Assembly: GCA_030824255.1 (NCBI GenBank)
Contig: JAVBYB010000371.1
Coordinates: 1-5,649, forward strand
DNA from: a bacterium
GTDB taxonomy: Bacteria > Pseudomonadota > Alphaproteobacteria > Caulobacterales > Hyphomonadaceae
Length of the DNA: 5,649 nucleotides
Direction: 5' to 3'
Shown here: positions 5,297 to 5,649 of the stretch, in pieces
Numbering within the stretch: position 1 is the first letter of the stretch
How the letters are laid out: every line of letters starts with the position of its first letter
Notes under the pieces: model-generated
Database searches by the model: none
What the model was told of the DNA's origin: nothing
The model's input: the letters and a program-made list of their open reading frames with translations, nothing else
Translations under genes and position numbers: made by a program

Positions 5297-5649
5297 CGTG
5301 CCTGACAAGCTGAAGGCGATCATCGCTTACAAGCACGATGAAGTCGCAGCGCTGAAGCGCGAGCGGACGATGAGTTCGCTGCTGGCGGATGCGATGGCGG
5401 CGTCAAAGCCGCGCGGGTTTGCGGACAAGCTGCTCGGGATCGCGAAGGCGGATGGCAACGCACTGATCTGCGAAGTGAAGCGCAAGAGCCCATCGGCGGG
5501 CGATATCTCGCCGGGCCGGGATCAGGTGGCGGTGGCGCGCGATTACGAGGCAGGTGGCGCGGCGTGCATTTCGGTGCTGACGGATGGGCCAAGCTTTGGC
5601 GGCTCGCTGGCGGACATGGTGAGCGTGCGGGAGGCGATCGCCCTGCCCG
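5289..5649 (+). CDS. trpC: Indole-3-glycerol phosphate synthase, N-terminal part (runs off right edge)
   Basis: Closes the indole ring, converting CdRP to indole-3-glycerol phosphate with loss of CO2 and water. The window holds 120 codons plus one base of a protein usually about 260-270 residues long. The N-terminal helix IIAYKHDEVAALKRE (11-25) is the typical opening. ALICEVKRKSPSAGDI (58-73) is the first barrel strand, with conserved Glu62, Lys64 and Ser67. YEAGGAACISVLTDGPSFGG (86-105) is strand 2 with the substrate loop. Translation stops at IALP, just before the usual 'VLRKDF' strand with the catalytic Lys, so that residue cannot be checked. The ATG overlaps the end of trpD by eight bases and has AAGAAGG six bases upstream. 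Whether it is fused to trpF cannot be seen, though alphaproteobacterial enzymes are normally separate. Confidence 0.95.
   Translation, partial: MVDVPDKLKAIIAYKHDEVAALKRERTMSSLLADAMAASKPRGFADKLLGIAKADGNALICEVKRKSPSAGDISPGRDQVAVARDYEAGGAACISVLTDGPSFGGSLADMVSVREAIALP

Larger units (their letters stand above)
356..5649 (+). other. Probable ppiD-trpEGDC operon
   Basis: Five consecutive plus-strand genes have no intergenic base. Overlaps are 4 (ppiD/trpE, ATGA), 1 (trpE/trpG, TGATG), 4 (trpG/trpD, ATGA) and 8 bases (trpD/trpC). I see no terminator hairpin with a T run inside. The simplest reading is one transcript from the region 167-355 with translational coupling at each junction. An internal promoter within the ppiD coding sequence cannot be excluded by eye. 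In related genomes moaC, moeA and lexA often follow trpC; this is expectation only. Confidence 0.75.

Noticed and set aside
4196..5323. A 375-codon open frame on the minus strand opposite trpD
   Set aside because: Its Arg/His/Ala-rich composition is that of a mirror frame, it has no motifs, and it covers a fully supported trpD.

Overview
The window reads as ordinary chromosome from an alphaproteobacterium. It is GC-rich by eye (not counted) and strongly G/C-biased at third codon positions. Its gene order is tpiA divergent from a PpiD/SurA-type foldase gene, followed by trpE-trpG-trpD-trpC, an arrangement I associate with Caulobacterales, Hyphomonadaceae and Rhodobacterales. The protein sequences feel closest to Hyphomonadaceae, but that placement is inference and needs a database search.

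Layout. Bases 1-166 (minus strand) hold the first 55 codons of triosephosphate isomerase, which runs off the left edge. Bases 167-355 are the only intergenic space. It separates two divergent genes, must carry the start signals for both, and has a compact pair of overlapping inverted repeats at 229-246. From 356 to the right edge everything is on the plus strand and there is no free base between genes. A membrane-anchored periplasmic foldase of the PpiD family (356-2269) is followed by anthranilate synthase component I (trpE, 2266-3702), its glutamine amidotransferase (trpG, 3702-4286), anthranilate phosphoribosyltransferase (trpD, 4283-5296) and the first 120 codons of indole-3-glycerol phosphate synthase (trpC, 5289-edge).

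How the genes work together. TrpE and TrpG form anthranilate synthase (chorismate + glutamine to anthranilate). TrpD adds phosphoribosyl from PRPP, and TrpC closes the ring to indole-3-glycerol phosphate after the TrpF isomerisation. trpF, trpB and trpA are not in the window; in many alphaproteobacteria they lie in a separate cluster. All four gene junctions overlap (4, 1, 4 and 8 bases), so the genes are probably co-transcribed and translationally coupled. Because trpE starts inside the ppiD stop codon, there is no room for a trp leader or attenuator directly before trpE. No tRNA, rRNA, insertion sequence, CRISPR array or clear terminator was found.

I see no previously undescribed multi-gene system here. 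The points most worth a second look are non-consensus PRPP-binding loops in TrpD (Asp replaced by Ile plus a one-residue contraction), a PpiD whose parvulin region lacks recognisable catalytic motifs and shows three similar modules, the fused control of a foldase with tryptophan synthesis, and the inverted repeats in the divergent promoter region.
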